NCBI RefSeq assembly: GCF_040545875.1 | Contig: NZ_JBEPMR010000012.1 | Strand: one strand, 5' to 3' | From: Faecalicatena_A orotica | Lineage (GTDB): Bacteria; Bacillota; Clostridia; Lachnospirales; Lachnospiraceae | Length of the DNA stretch: 64,000 nucleotides | In this document: piece by piece, positions 16,751 to 24,728 of the stretch | Layout of the letters: each line of letters starts with the position of its first letter | Position numbering within the stretch: the stretch's first letter is position 1 | Notes under the pieces: model-generated | Databases searched by the model: none | Told to the model about the DNA's origin: nothing | Seen by the model: the letters and a program-made list of their open reading frames with translations, nothing else | Program-made: the position numbers and the translations under genes

Positions 16751-17713
16751 ATGCAGAAGAAAAAAGTAAATCTGGTAAGTTTTCTTGGAAAATATGGAAT
16801 TGTCGTAGTCCTGATAGTCCTGATTGTGTTCTTTTCTGTGACGAGTAAGCAATTCCTTGCTGTAAGTAATATTATCAATATTTTAAGGCAGGTTGCAGTT
16901 GTCGGGATTATGTCGGTAGGCATGACGATGGTCCTGATTACGGGCGGCATCGATCTGTCGGTAGGATCCGTGGCGGGGGTAGCCTGTGTATCAACGGCAC
17001 TTTTGATGAATAAAGGTCTTCCGTGGGCGGCAGCCGTACTGCTTGTATTGATTGTGAGCTGCGCATTGGGCGGAATCAATGGTTTCTGTATAAATGCATT
17101 GAGTATTCCTCCTCTAATCACCACGCTGGGGATGATGACTGCATTAAGGGGCACGGCCTACCTTCTGACAGGCGGCCTTCCGGTCTTTGGATTTCCTAAG
17201 GATATTCTCTTCCTTGGAAAAGGTTCTGTAGCAGGGATTCCGGTACCGGTTATCATTATGGCGGTAATTTTTGTGATTGGTATTTTGTTTATGGATAAGA
17301 CGAGATATGGGGTATATATCTACGGTGTAGGAGGAAATGAGGAGGCTACGAGGCTCTCAGGAATCAATGTTAAGAAGATTAAATATCTGGTCTATATGGC
17401 GTCTGCCACACTGGCGGGACTGGCAGGCATCGTACTTCTGGCCAGAGTAAACAGTGGCCAGCCAAAGGCAGGGGACGGATATGAGATGGATGTTATTACG
17501 GCAGTCGTATTAGGTGGTGTCAGCATCTCAGGAGGAGAAGGAAGCATGCCGTTTGTTATTATCGGAGTCCTTTTCATGGGAGTGCTTTCCAATGGTATGG
17601 TCATGCTGAATATACAGGATTATACACAACAGGTAGTAAAAGGTATCGCACTTCTGCTGGCAGTGGCATTTGACCGTTATATGCAAAATAAGAAGGCGAA
17701 ACAGGTAGAGTAA
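16751..17713 (+). CDS. sugar ABC transporter permease (RbsC type)
   Basis: A 320-residue membrane protein of the RbsC/BPD_transp_2 family with about 8-10 hydrophobic segments. Family motifs include GMTMVLITGGIDLSVGSVAG (about 56-75), GINGFCINAL and the cytoplasmic coupling region GVGGNEEATRLSGI. It forms the membrane channel of the importer with the ATPase and binding protein just upstream. It is 33 nt after the ATPase and 25 nt before the mutarotase. This complete set marks the substrate class as pentose, hexose or deoxy-sugar monosaccharides rather than oligosaccharides. Confidence 0.92.
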   Translation: MQKKKVNLVSFLGKYGIVVVLIVLIVFFSVTSKQFLAVSNIINILRQVAVVGIMSVGMTMVLITGGIDLSVGSVAGVACVSTALLMNKGLPWAAAVLLVLIVSCALGGINGFCINALSIPPLITTLGMMTALRGTAYLLTGGLPVFGFPKDILFLGKGSVAGIPVPVIIMAVIFVIGILFMDKTRYGVYIYGVGGNEEATRLSGINVKKIKYLVYMASATLAGLAGIVLLARVNSGQPKAGDGYEMDVITAVVLGGVSISGGEGSMPFVIIGVLFMGVLSNGMVMLNIQDYTQQVVKGIALLLAVAFDRYMQNKKAKQVE

Positions 17714-17738
17714 CGAAGATGCCAAACAGGAGGAAACT

Positions 17739-18782
17739 ATGCGGGAATCGGGAAATGCAAACATTCAAATAGAAAGTATGGGATCACGGGTTCAGTTTTA
17801 TACTCTGAAAAACCAAACAGGAATTCAGGTTACTCTGACAAATTATGGGGCGGCTGTTTACCGGATACTTACACCTGACCGTGACGGAAGAGTCGATGAC
17901 ATTGCCTTGTCCAGTCCTTCCCCGGAAACATTCATGGACAACAAAGCATTTTTCGGGGCTACGGTAGGAAGAGTGGCAAATCGTATAAAACAGGGCAGAA
18001 TTACGGTAGGCTGCAAGGAGTACCAGTTGTCACTGAATGAAGGAAAAAACCACGCTCATGGCGGATTTTCTGGGTTTGATAAGAAAATATGGAATGGAAA
18101 AATAAGGAATAATGCAGTAGAATTTACTTATACAAGTCCGGACAAAGAAGAAGGATACCCGGGCAGTGTGACGGTAACGGTGAGTTACCGGCTGGACGGG
18201 GAAGGGAGGCTGCATATCCGGCATCATGCCGAAAGTACGGAAGACACGATTATCAATCTTACAAACCATACGTACTTTAATCTGGGAGGACATGCTTCCG
18301 GTAAGATATATGACCAGAGACTTCAGATAAACGGAGGTTTTTATCTGGAAAGTGACGCAGAACTGATACCAACCGGACAGATATTGCGTGTGGGGGGAAC
18401 GCCCTTTGATTTTACTCAGGAAAAAGAGCTTGGGCTGGATATTCATTCAGAGATACCAATGCTCACCAACAATGGAGGATATGATGTAACATTCCTAAAA
18501 GCGGAACGTGGATTTACCAGAGCCGCGGTTCTAAAAGACAAAAAGTCAGGGAGATGCCTGGAGGTCTTCACAGATTACCCTGCAATCCACCTTTATACAG
18601 GCAATTTTCTGAAAGATGAACCGGGACTGGAGGACAGGGTATATAACCGGCACGAATCTGTATGTCTGGAAGCGCAGCGGCTTCCCTTCGCCAGCGGTTA
18701 TGCACATTTTGGTGAAATCGGACTGAAAGCAGGAGAGCAGATGGAAAGAAATATTTGTTATCATTTTTCGGCAGAAAGATAG
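17739..18782 (+). CDS. aldose 1-epimerase (mutarotase)
   Basis: A 347-residue galactose-mutarotase-like protein that speeds alpha/beta anomer exchange of an aldose. NHAHGG near 105 and LTNHTYFNLGGH near 178 hold the two catalytic His; EAQRLPFA near 310 holds the base Glu (ETQ in the usual form). Its ATG at 17739 follows AGGAGG. It immediately precedes a lactonase gene. A mutarotase followed by a dehydrogenase and lactonase is the expected set for oxidising a free, unphosphorylated sugar, which supports an oxidative sugar route for the operon; no sugar kinase is present. Confidence 0.9.
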   Translation: MRESGNANIQIESMGSRVQFYTLKNQTGIQVTLTNYGAAVYRILTPDRDGRVDDIALSSPSPETFMDNKAFFGATVGRVANRIKQGRITVGCKEYQLSLNEGKNHAHGGFSGFDKKIWNGKIRNNAVEFTYTSPDKEEGYPGSVTVTVSYRLDGEGRLHIRHHAESTEDTIINLTNHTYFNLGGHASGKIYDQRLQINGGFYLESDAELIPTGQILRVGGTPFDFTQEKELGLDIHSEIPMLTNNGGYDVTFLKAERGFTRAAVLKDKKSGRCLEVFTDYPAIHLYTGNFLKDEPGLEDRVYNRHESVCLEAQRLPFASGYAHFGEIGLKAGEQMERNICYHFSAER

Positions 18783-18794
18783 AGAGGTGTCAGA

Positions 18795-19670
18795 ATGAAT
18801 GTAGAATTAGTACTAAATGCGAAATGTCTGATCGGAGAAGGCCCATGCTGGGATGAGCCTACAAAAACGATTTATTTTGTGGATTTGCTGGGAAACCGTA
18901 TTTATTCATTTGATGGGAAAATCGAACATCACGTGAGCTTTGACCAGAATCTGGGGGCAGCAGTAGTAAGGGAGAAAGGCGGACTTGCCGCAGCAATGCA
19001 GCATGGCTATTATTTCGTTGATTTTCCGGGAGGCGGATTGGAAAAGATTGCTGATCCTGAGGCGGAATATCCGGATCATCGGTTCAACGATGGTAAATGT
19101 GATGCAAAGGGGCGGTTTTGGGCAGGTACCATGAGTAAAAATCTGGATACCGGATATGGAGAGGCAATACCGGACTGTGGTCTGTATTGTCTGGATACGG
19201 ATGGAAAGGCGGAACAAAAGCTGTCAGATGTAATACAGGGAAACGGGCTTGGCTGGACGAAGGACAGTAAGAAAATGTATTTTATTGATTCCCAGACTTA
19301 TACGGTACAGGAATTTGATTTTGATCTTGAAAAGGGTAGTATTTCAAATGGCAGAATAGCAGTGGAGGTACCAAAGGAGATGGGGCTGCCCGACGGCATG
19401 ACTGTAGATGACGACGGCATGCTCTGGATCGCACTGTGGGGAGGCGGATGTGTAAGCAGGTGGAACCCAAAGACCGGCGAACTGCTGTGCAAGATAGAAG
19501 TTCCGGCGAAGAATGTGACAGCATGCACATTTGGAGGCCCCGATATGAATGAACTTTACATCACTACAGCAAAAATGGATACGGATGAGGAACAGTATCC
19601 TCATGCCGGCGGCCTGTTCAAAATCAAACTGGATATAACAGGAACACCATCGTATCGTTACCAGGGGTGA
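18795..19670 (+). CDS. SMP-30/gluconolactonase-family lactonase
   Basis: A 291-residue six-bladed beta-propeller of the SMP-30/regucalcin/gluconolactonase family, which hydrolyses aldonolactones with a divalent metal. The metal ligand Glu lies in LIGEGPCWDE (about 10-19), FNDGKCDAKGRFWAGTM near 99 gives the Asn and Asp, GNGLGWTKD near 152 the next Asn, and GLPDGMTVD near 201 the catalytic Asp. It is cytoplasmic (no signal peptide). It is the last gene of the operon, 13 nt after the mutarotase, and is followed by a terminator. Together with the SDR it would turn a sugar into its open aldonate. Confidence 0.92.
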   Translation: MNVELVLNAKCLIGEGPCWDEPTKTIYFVDLLGNRIYSFDGKIEHHVSFDQNLGAAVVREKGGLAAAMQHGYYFVDFPGGGLEKIADPEAEYPDHRFNDGKCDAKGRFWAGTMSKNLDTGYGEAIPDCGLYCLDTDGKAEQKLSDVIQGNGLGWTKDSKKMYFIDSQTYTVQEFDFDLEKGSISNGRIAVEVPKEMGLPDGMTVDDDGMLWIALWGGGCVSRWNPKTGELLCKIEVPAKNVTACTFGGPDMNELYITTAKMDTDEEQYPHAGGLFKIKLDITGTPSYRYQG

Positions 19671-19721
19671 CGGAAACATTACAGGTGGTACACTAAAATA
19701 AAAAGGTTAAAGGAACAAAGG

Positions 19722-19752
19722 GACCTGCCGGATAAATAACGGCAGGTCTTAT
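19722..19752. terminator. terminator at the end of the sugar/acyl-CoA operon
   Basis: GACCTGCCG (19722-19730) pairs with CGGCAGGTC (19740-19748) around a 9-nt loop, followed by TTATT. It sits between the lactonase gene and the convergent unknown gene at 19760-20146 and may serve both. Confidence 0.7.
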
Positions 19753-19759
19753 TGTCTTA

Positions 19760-20146
19760 TTATTCGAATAACTTTTTCAGATATGTCCGGATCTTTCCTT
19801 TCGGGAGCTGGGAAAGGAATGCATCATCCCAGTGCTTTCTTAAAAACATTTCTGTATCGGCATCAGCGGTATCATTCAGGACGTCATATTCAATCTGTTT
19901 ACCGAGTTCTTTCAGCAGGTCAGAATGCCGGATTCCAAACGCAACGCAGTAATTGTGAAGGCCAAGCTGCTGCAGGAGATATGTGATCCTTTCAAAGTCC
20001 CTCACTGTCATCTTCTCTTCATTCAGTATCAGTTTCGAATCGGATTCCGAGCATAAGGCCAAAAACAGTATCTTTTCTTTTTCTATTTGTAATTCTTTTA
20101 TCTTTTGGAATTCTTCCGGGTCTGTGGTAAAATTATCATCATACAT
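19760..20146 (-). CDS. hypothetical protein, 128 residues
   Basis: I do not recognise this protein. It is soluble, acidic and mostly helical, with no signal peptide or membrane segment; DFERITYLLQQLGLHNYCVAFGIRHSDLLKELGKQ is the most distinctive stretch. The start is taken as ATG at 20146 (MYDDN...), preceded on the minus strand by AGGAGAG 6 nt upstream; the frame extends 12 codons further without a ribosome site. It is divergent from the RHH gene at 20350, and the gap between them holds repeated TTGCA half-sites, so the two may be co-regulated. Confidence 0.6.
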   Translation of the reverse strand: MYDDNFTTDPEEFQKIKELQIEKEKILFLALCSESDSKLILNEEKMTVRDFERITYLLQQLGLHNYCVAFGIRHSDLLKELGKQIEYDVLNDTADADTEMFLRKHWDDAFLSQLPKGKIRTYLKKLFE

Positions 20147-20240
20147 GGTGTCTCTCCTGATGAGTTGTTTTATATTTCGCAAATGCTGGAAATTAAGTTT
20201 CTTTACTCATTTTTCTCCTACCTGGTTAATATATTCCATA

Positions 20241-20310
20241 TGTTGCAATATAACTAATAATACATGATACATTGCAAATTTGCAATATATTATTAGGGTC
20301 TGTTGCATAA
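20241..20310. promoter_or_regulatory. iterated TTGCA palindromic sites between divergent genes
   Basis: A perfect 14-bp palindrome TTGCAAATTTGCAA lies at 20272-20285. Flanking single copies of TTGCA occur at 20243-20247 and 20303-20307, spaced 29 and 31 nt from the palindrome's left half, about three helical turns each. The spacing suggests cooperative binding by a dimeric regulator, possibly the adjacent RHH protein. Confidence 0.5.
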
Positions 20311-20349
20311 TATAATGTAGACAGTTACCAGACAGTTGGAGGTGGGTCT

Positions 20350-20568
20350 ATGGAAGAGAAGAAGCAGCCGGTGAAGTTCAGAGTTGCGAGAAAACCGATA
20401 TATAAAGAAGAAAAGACCGTGAACATGACGTTGCGAATAGATAAGGGGCTACAGCAAAAGTATGATTTATGGGCAGAGAAAACAAATCGTTCCAGAAATG
20501 AACTTATGTGTATGGCACTGGCTTATGCAATGGAGAATATTGAAATCATTGACGAGGAAGACAATTGA
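20350..20568 (+). CDS. small ribbon-helix-helix (CopG/Arc-like) protein
   Basis: A 72-residue protein. A basic N-terminus is followed by VNMTLRIDKGLQQKYDLWAEKTNRSRNEL, the beta strand plus two helices of an RHH DNA-binding domain (about 24-55). GGAGGTGGG precedes its ATG. Such proteins are often autoregulatory or the antitoxin part of a toxin pair, but no toxin-like partner is adjacent on this strand. The TTGCA repeats upstream are its likely operators. It is followed by a bidirectional terminator. Confidence 0.75.
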   Translation: MEEKKQPVKFRVARKPIYKEEKTVNMTLRIDKGLQQKYDLWAEKTNRSRNELMCMALAYAMENIEIIDEEDN

Positions 20569-20600
20569 CAGAAAAAGGTGTCAGAACACTGAAAAAAGAG

Positions 20601-20645
20601 GCTGGGCGCTAATGGATGATTCAACATTAGCGCCCGGCTTCTTTT
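20601..20645. terminator. bidirectional terminator between RHH gene and Cof-phosphatase gene
   Basis: GCTGGGCGCTAATG (20601-20614) pairs with CATTAGCGCCCGGC (20625-20638; one G-U), followed by TTCTTTT on the plus strand and, on the minus strand, by CTCTTTTTTC. It ends both convergent genes. Confidence 0.85.
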
Positions 20646-20648
20646 GGG

Positions 20649-21443
20649 TTAATTGATTTCTCCAATCAGGTCTTCAAGTACGTCTTCCACAGAATCGGTG
20701 ACATAAGTTGAGTAATAGGAGATGCCGGGTGCGGCATTGGACATGGCATAACTGGTTCCTACAAGCTGGAGCATCTCTACATCATTGTACTGGTCGCCGA
20801 AAGCCATACATTCCTCCGGGCTGATATGAAGCTGATCAAGTAGTGTCTGCAGTGCAGTCCCTTTATTAGCCCCGGGGGCAATAAAATCGATCCAGATGTT
20901 GCCGGATGTAACGACCTTGATTTCGCTGCCGAACATATCCTGCAGATGCTTCAGATATTTATCGATAATGTGGGGGCCGTCCTTCATATTACAGATTGCA
21001 ATTTTTAAAATAGGTCCCTCTACTGCCGCAACATCATCTACAATCTGGGTCGTATTTTTCATAATATTAACAATGTGGTCTACAAAAGCCGGATCATTGT
21101 TTTCGATAAAGCAGGAGTCCTCTCTGGATACCACAATCTCAAAATGCTTCTCACGCTTGATCTCCTCGATGATTCTGGCACACAGGCCGTCATCAATCGT
21201 GGCACGGGCAATTACTTTGCCCTGATGAACACAGATGGAGCCGTTCTCGGCAATATAGGATATTTCGTCCTTAATCTGTTCGAACACCCTGCGCTGGTTG
21301 TCATATTGTCTTCCGCTGGCAGATACAAATCGTACGCCTGTTTCTATTAGCTGATGGATCAGTTCAATGGCACGTGGTGTAAGTTTCTGGGCTCCGCCCT
21401 GCAGAAGAGTGCCGTCGAGATCACTTGCTACTAATTTAATCAT
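20649..21443 (-). CDS. Cof-type HAD phosphatase
   Basis: A 264-residue HAD-superfamily type IIB (Cof/YbiV-like) hydrolase that removes phosphate from sugar phosphates, FMN or similar metabolites. Motif I is VASDLDGTLLQ at about 4-14 with the nucleophile Asp, motif II is VSASGRQ, and motif IV is AFGDQYNDVEML near 211. The cap domain lies between about 85 and 185. Start placed at ATG 21443 behind GGAGGG; the ATG four codons earlier overlaps the ribosome site. It is divergent from the FAD protein gene at 21660, with a palindromic repeat in the gap. Substrate unknown. Confidence 0.88.
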   Translation of the reverse strand: MIKLVASDLDGTLLQGGAQKLTPRAIELIHQLIETGVRFVSASGRQYDNQRRVFEQIKDEISYIAENGSICVHQGKVIARATIDDGLCARIIEEIKREKHFEIVVSREDSCFIENNDPAFVDHIVNIMKNTTQIVDDVAAVEGPILKIAICNMKDGPHIIDKYLKHLQDMFGSEIKVVTSGNIWIDFIAPGANKGTALQTLLDQLHISPEECMAFGDQYNDVEMLQLVGTSYAMSNAAPGISYYSTYVTDSVEDVLEDLIGEIN

Positions 21444-21475
21444 AAAGCCCTCCATAGCCTGTTATATATTAAGTG

Positions 21476-21501
21476 TAACTGTTCAGGACTGTGAACAGTT
21501 A
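21476..21501. repeat. palindromic intergenic repeat, GTTACTG family
   Basis: TAACTGTTCA (21476-21485) pairs exactly with TGAACAGTTA (21492-21501). Outer AT-rich arms (about 21463-21475 and 21505-21520) extend it to an imperfect palindrome of some 55 bp. It lies between two divergent genes. Confidence 0.7.
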
Positions 21502-21547
21502 GTTGCACTTCTTATATATTACCTTAAATCAGGCGGATTGTATAGCC

Positions 21548-21576
21548 TTGTTCTGTGAAAAAATGTGTGCTAGTAT
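21548..21576 (+). promoter_or_regulatory. sigma-A promoter for the FAD oxidoreductase gene
   Basis: TTGTTC (21548-21553), 17-nt spacer, TAGTAT (21571-21576). The leader then folds into a hairpin at about 21599-21629 with the core GGGGTCTGACCCC, about 30 nt before the ATG. Confidence 0.6.
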
Positions 21577-21659
21577 TGATATTGTAGGAATTGTGCGGAA
21601 ATTGCGCAGGGGTCTGACCCCTTTGCAATTCTGTATTTGTAGGAAAGCCGAGGGATAAG

Positions 21660-23060
21660 ATGAAACAGTATGATGTTATTATTATTGGTGCCGGCCCGTC
21701 TGGTATATTCTGCGCATATGAGTTGAAACGCCAGAAGCCGGATATGAAGATTTTAATGGTTGAGAAGGGACGCTGCATTGAAGACCGGCGGTGTCCGAAA
21801 CGAAAGACAAAGGTATGTGTCGGCTGCCAGCCATGTTCGATTACAACAGGTTTCGCGGGTGCCGGGGCATTTTCAGACGGTAAGCTTTCACTGTCACCGG
21901 ATGTCGGGGGAACGCTCCCTGAGATTCTAGGCTATGAAAAGGCGACAGAATTAATCAATGAGGCAGACAGCATCTATCTACAGTTTGGAGCCGATAAGAA
22001 AGTGTATGGTATTGAAGACCAGCAGGCGATCACTGACATACGATCCAAGGCAATCCGTGCTAATTTAAAGCTGATTGAATGTCCGATCCGGCATCTGGGA
22101 ACAGAAGAAGGGTACAAGATTTATACCCGGCTTCAGCATCATCTGCTGGATGCGGGCGTGGAGATTCTGTTTAAGACAATGGTAGAAGATATTATTATAG
22201 AAGACGGAGCCGCAAAAGGAGTCACGACTGATAAAGGTGAGAGCTATTATGCACCGGAGATTGTCTCCGGGGTAGGCCGGGAGGGTTCGGAATGGTTTTC
22301 ACATATCTGCAAGGGGCATGATATCGAAACCAGAAACGGAACGGTTGATGTCGGAGTCCGAGTGGAAGTCCGTGACGAGATCATGAAAGAGCTCAATGAA
22401 AAGCTCTACGAGGCAAAGCTGGTGTATTATACGCCTACATTTGATGATAAAGTCCGTGTATTCTGCACAAATCCGTCCGGAGAAGTTGCGACGGAATATT
22501 ATGAAAACGGCCTTGCGGTTGTAAACGGGCACGCGTATAAATCAAAGGATATGAAGACGAACAATACGAATTTCGCCCTTCTTGTATCCAAGAACTTTAC
22601 GGAGCCGTTTAAATCCCCGATTGAGTACGGTAAACATATAGCCCAGCTGGGTAATATGCTGTGCGGCGGGAGGATTCTGCTCCAGCGCTATGGGGATTTC
22701 CGAAGAGGCCGCAGGACCACGGAAGAGCGCCTGCTCCGTAACAATATTACCCCGACGCTGAAGGATGCGGTACCGGGTGACTTGTCACTGGTATTCCCGC
22801 ACCGGATTATGGTTGCCATTGACGAAATGATCAAGGCGCTGGATAAGGTAACGCCGGGGATTGCCAGCGACGAGACACTTTTATATGGTGTAGAGGTTAA
22901 ATTTTATTCTAATAAAGTACTGGTTGATAAGAACTTCGAGACGAATGTGAAAGGACTGCGTGCGATGGGGGATGGCGCATCCATCACGAGAGGACTGCAG
23001 CAGGCATCAGCGAATGGACTGTGTGTAGCGCGTGCCATCATAAATAAAATGGAGAGTTAG
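21660..23060 (+). CDS. NAD(P)/FAD-dependent oxidoreductase (uncharacterised COG2509 type)
   Basis: A 466-residue flavoprotein. The dinucleotide-binding motif GAGPSG is at about 10-15, followed by a Cys-rich segment CPKRKTKVCVGCQPC (about 47-61) and TTGFAGAGAFSDGKLSLSPD, characteristic of this FAD-dependent dehydrogenase-like family; a second FAD motif MGDGASITRGLQQASANG is at the C-terminus. The Cys cluster might bind metal or Fe-S. The family is widespread in Clostridia and its substrate is not established. It is a single gene with its own promoter, and the downstream gap holds another palindromic repeat. Confidence 0.82.
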   Translation: MKQYDVIIIGAGPSGIFCAYELKRQKPDMKILMVEKGRCIEDRRCPKRKTKVCVGCQPCSITTGFAGAGAFSDGKLSLSPDVGGTLPEILGYEKATELINEADSIYLQFGADKKVYGIEDQQAITDIRSKAIRANLKLIECPIRHLGTEEGYKIYTRLQHHLLDAGVEILFKTMVEDIIIEDGAAKGVTTDKGESYYAPEIVSGVGREGSEWFSHICKGHDIETRNGTVDVGVRVEVRDEIMKELNEKLYEAKLVYYTPTFDDKVRVFCTNPSGEVATEYYENGLAVVNGHAYKSKDMKTNNTNFALLVSKNFTEPFKSPIEYGKHIAQLGNMLCGGRILLQRYGDFRRGRRTTEERLLRNNITPTLKDAVPGDLSLVFPHRIMVAIDEMIKALDKVTPGIASDETLLYGVEVKFYSNKVLVDKNFETNVKGLRAMGDGASITRGLQQASANGLCVARAIINKMES

Positions 23061-23076
23061 TATACCGCCTCCTGAA

Positions 23077-23106
23077 TACTGTTCACAGGCAAGTCTGTAA
23101 ACAGTA
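23077..23106. repeat. palindromic intergenic repeat, GTTACTG family
   Basis: TACTGTTCACAG (23077-23088) pairs with CTGTAAACAGTA (23095-23106) with one mismatch. It is the same core as the copy at 24626, and the two copies flank the glmM-like gene. Confidence 0.75.
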
Positions 23107-23129
23107 ACGCGACTGCCCATAAAAAAATG

Positions 23130-23158
23130 TTGTAACTTGAGCCATATCAGAATATAAT
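23130..23158 (+). promoter_or_regulatory. sigma-A promoter for the glmM-like gene
   Basis: TTGTAA (23130-23135), 17-nt spacer, TATAAT (23153-23158), 88 nt before the start codon. Confidence 0.75.
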
Positions 23159-23245
23159 GTTAATGAATGTTGCATCCCGGGGTATAGAAAGTATGCCCTA
23201 AGCAGCATGGCAACCAGAAACTAGATGATAAGAGGATGAAGACAT

Positions 23246-24592
23246 ATGGGTAAATATTTTGGAACAGATGGATTTAGAGGAGAAGCAAATGTAGTTCTGA
23301 CTGTCGAGCATGCCTTTAAAGTCGGCCGTTACCTGGGATGGTATTTTGGACGTGAACATAAGGCAAGAATCGTAATCGGAAAGGACACAAGAAGAAGCAG
23401 CTACATGTTCGAATATGCACTGGCTTCTGGGCTGACGGCATCAGGAGCAGATGCATACCTGCTTCATGTGACGACAACACCGAGTGTTTCCTATGTTGTC
23501 CGGACAGAAGACTTTGACTGCGGCATCATGATATCAGCGAGCCATAATCCATTCTATGATAACGGCATCAAGGTCATCAACGGTCAGGGACATAAGATGG
23601 AGGCAGAGGTAGAAGAGAAGATCGAGGCGTATATTGACGGTGAGATTGAAGAACTCCCGCTTGCAACGAAGGAAGACATCGGACGCACAATCGACTATGC
23701 AGCAGGAAGAAACCGCTATATTGGTCATCTGATCTCACTTGCTACACGTTCTTTCAAAGACATGAGAATTGGCCTTGACTGTTCGAACGGAAGTGCTTTC
23801 ACGATCGCAAAGAGTGTATATGATGCGCTGGGAGCGAAGACCTATGTCATCAATAACGAGCCTGATGGAACAAACATCAACACAAACTGCGGATCGACAC
23901 ATATCGAAGTACTTCAGCAGTATGTAAAGGATAAAAAACTGGATGTAGGATTCGCATTCGACGGCGATGCCGACAGATGTATTGCAGTAGACGGCAATGG
24001 ACATATCGTAGATGGTGACCTGATCCTTTATGTATGCGGAAAGTACCTGATGGAGCAGGGGCGTCTTGCGGGAAATACAATCGTAACGACAATCATGTCT
24101 AATTTAGGATTATACAAAGCCTGCGACAAGATAGGCATGAATTACGAACAGACAGCCGTGGGCGACAAGTATGTATATGAAAATATGCTTCAGAACGGCT
24201 ATGTGCTGGGCGGCGAGCAGTCCGGGCACATCATATTCAGCAAACATGCAAGGACCGGTGACGGCATCCTGACATCTCTCATGATCATGGAAGTTATCAT
24301 GGAGAAAAAACAGTCACTGGCAAAATTATGCGAAGAAGTAAAGATTTACCCGCAGCTTTTGAAAAATGTCCGCGTAACAGACAAAAAGACAGCATGGGAG
24401 AATCCGGCTGTACAGAAAGCAGTAGAGGATGTGACGGCGGCACTTGGAACTGACGGCCGGATCCTTGTAAGAGAAAGCGGTACAGAGCCTGTGATCCGTG
24501 TCATGGTAGAGGCTTCAACCGATGAAATTTGTGAAAAATATGTAGATCAGGTGATTGACGTGATGAAAGCTGAGAATCTTGTTATCAAATAG
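23246..24592 (+). CDS. glmM: phosphoglucosamine mutase (GlmM-type phosphohexomutase)
   Basis: A 448-residue alpha-D-phosphohexomutase. GTDGFRGEAN at about 6-15 is the N-terminal signature, and the phosphoserine loop ISASHNP places the catalytic Ser at 99. FAFDGDADRCIAVD near 235 is the metal-binding loop, GGEQSGHI near 322 is the sugar-binding loop and VRESGTEPVIRVMVE near 406 is the phosphate-binding loop. The TDGFRG and SASHNP patterns favour GlmM, which makes glucosamine 1-phosphate for peptidoglycan, over phosphoglucomutase, but a phosphomannomutase role is not excluded. Monocistronic, with its own promoter and terminator. Confidence 0.87.
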   Translation: MGKYFGTDGFRGEANVVLTVEHAFKVGRYLGWYFGREHKARIVIGKDTRRSSYMFEYALASGLTASGADAYLLHVTTTPSVSYVVRTEDFDCGIMISASHNPFYDNGIKVINGQGHKMEAEVEEKIEAYIDGEIEELPLATKEDIGRTIDYAAGRNRYIGHLISLATRSFKDMRIGLDCSNGSAFTIAKSVYDALGAKTYVINNEPDGTNINTNCGSTHIEVLQQYVKDKKLDVGFAFDGDADRCIAVDGNGHIVDGDLILYVCGKYLMEQGRLAGNTIVTTIMSNLGLYKACDKIGMNYEQTAVGDKYVYENMLQNGYVLGGEQSGHIIFSKHARTGDGILTSLMIMEVIMEKKQSLAKLCEEVKIYPQLLKNVRVTDKKTAWENPAVQKAVEDVTAALGTDGRILVRESGTEPVIRVMVEASTDEICEKYVDQVIDVMKAENLVIK

Positions 24593-24625
24593 GAGGACGG
24601 CAAAGTCTGGGAAAGCTATATAAAG

Positions 24626-24659
24626 GTTACTGTTTACAGGCGTGCCTGTGAACAGTAAC
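24626..24659. repeat. palindromic intergenic repeat, GTTACTG family
   Basis: GTTACTGTTTACAGGC (24626-24641) pairs with GCCTGTGAACAGTAAC (24644-24659), 16 bp with one G-U and a 2-nt apex. It is the cleanest copy of the family. Confidence 0.85.
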
Positions 24660-24669
24660 ATATAAAGAG

Positions 24670-24714
24670 GAGACTGTATCTGCGCCTTTGATGGCGTGAT
24701 ACAGTCTCTTTTTT
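24670..24714. terminator. terminator after glmM
   Basis: GAGACTGTATC (24670-24680) pairs with GATACAGTCTC (24698-24708) with an inner GCGCC/GGCGT stem, followed by T6. It lies 15 nt before the end of the convergent PEP-binding gene. Confidence 0.8.
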
Positions 24715-24728
24715 AAGCCTCTTCTAAA

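Noticed and set aside
21599..21629. Hairpin with GGGGTCTGACCCC as a mobile-element remnant
   Set aside because: Single copy in the window, located in the leader of the FAD protein gene; a local leader hairpin is sufficient explanation.
23246..24659. Two palindromic repeats around the glmM-like gene as transposon ends
   Set aside because: Each copy is itself a palindrome, other copies lie far away, no transposase is enclosed and no target-site duplication was seen.
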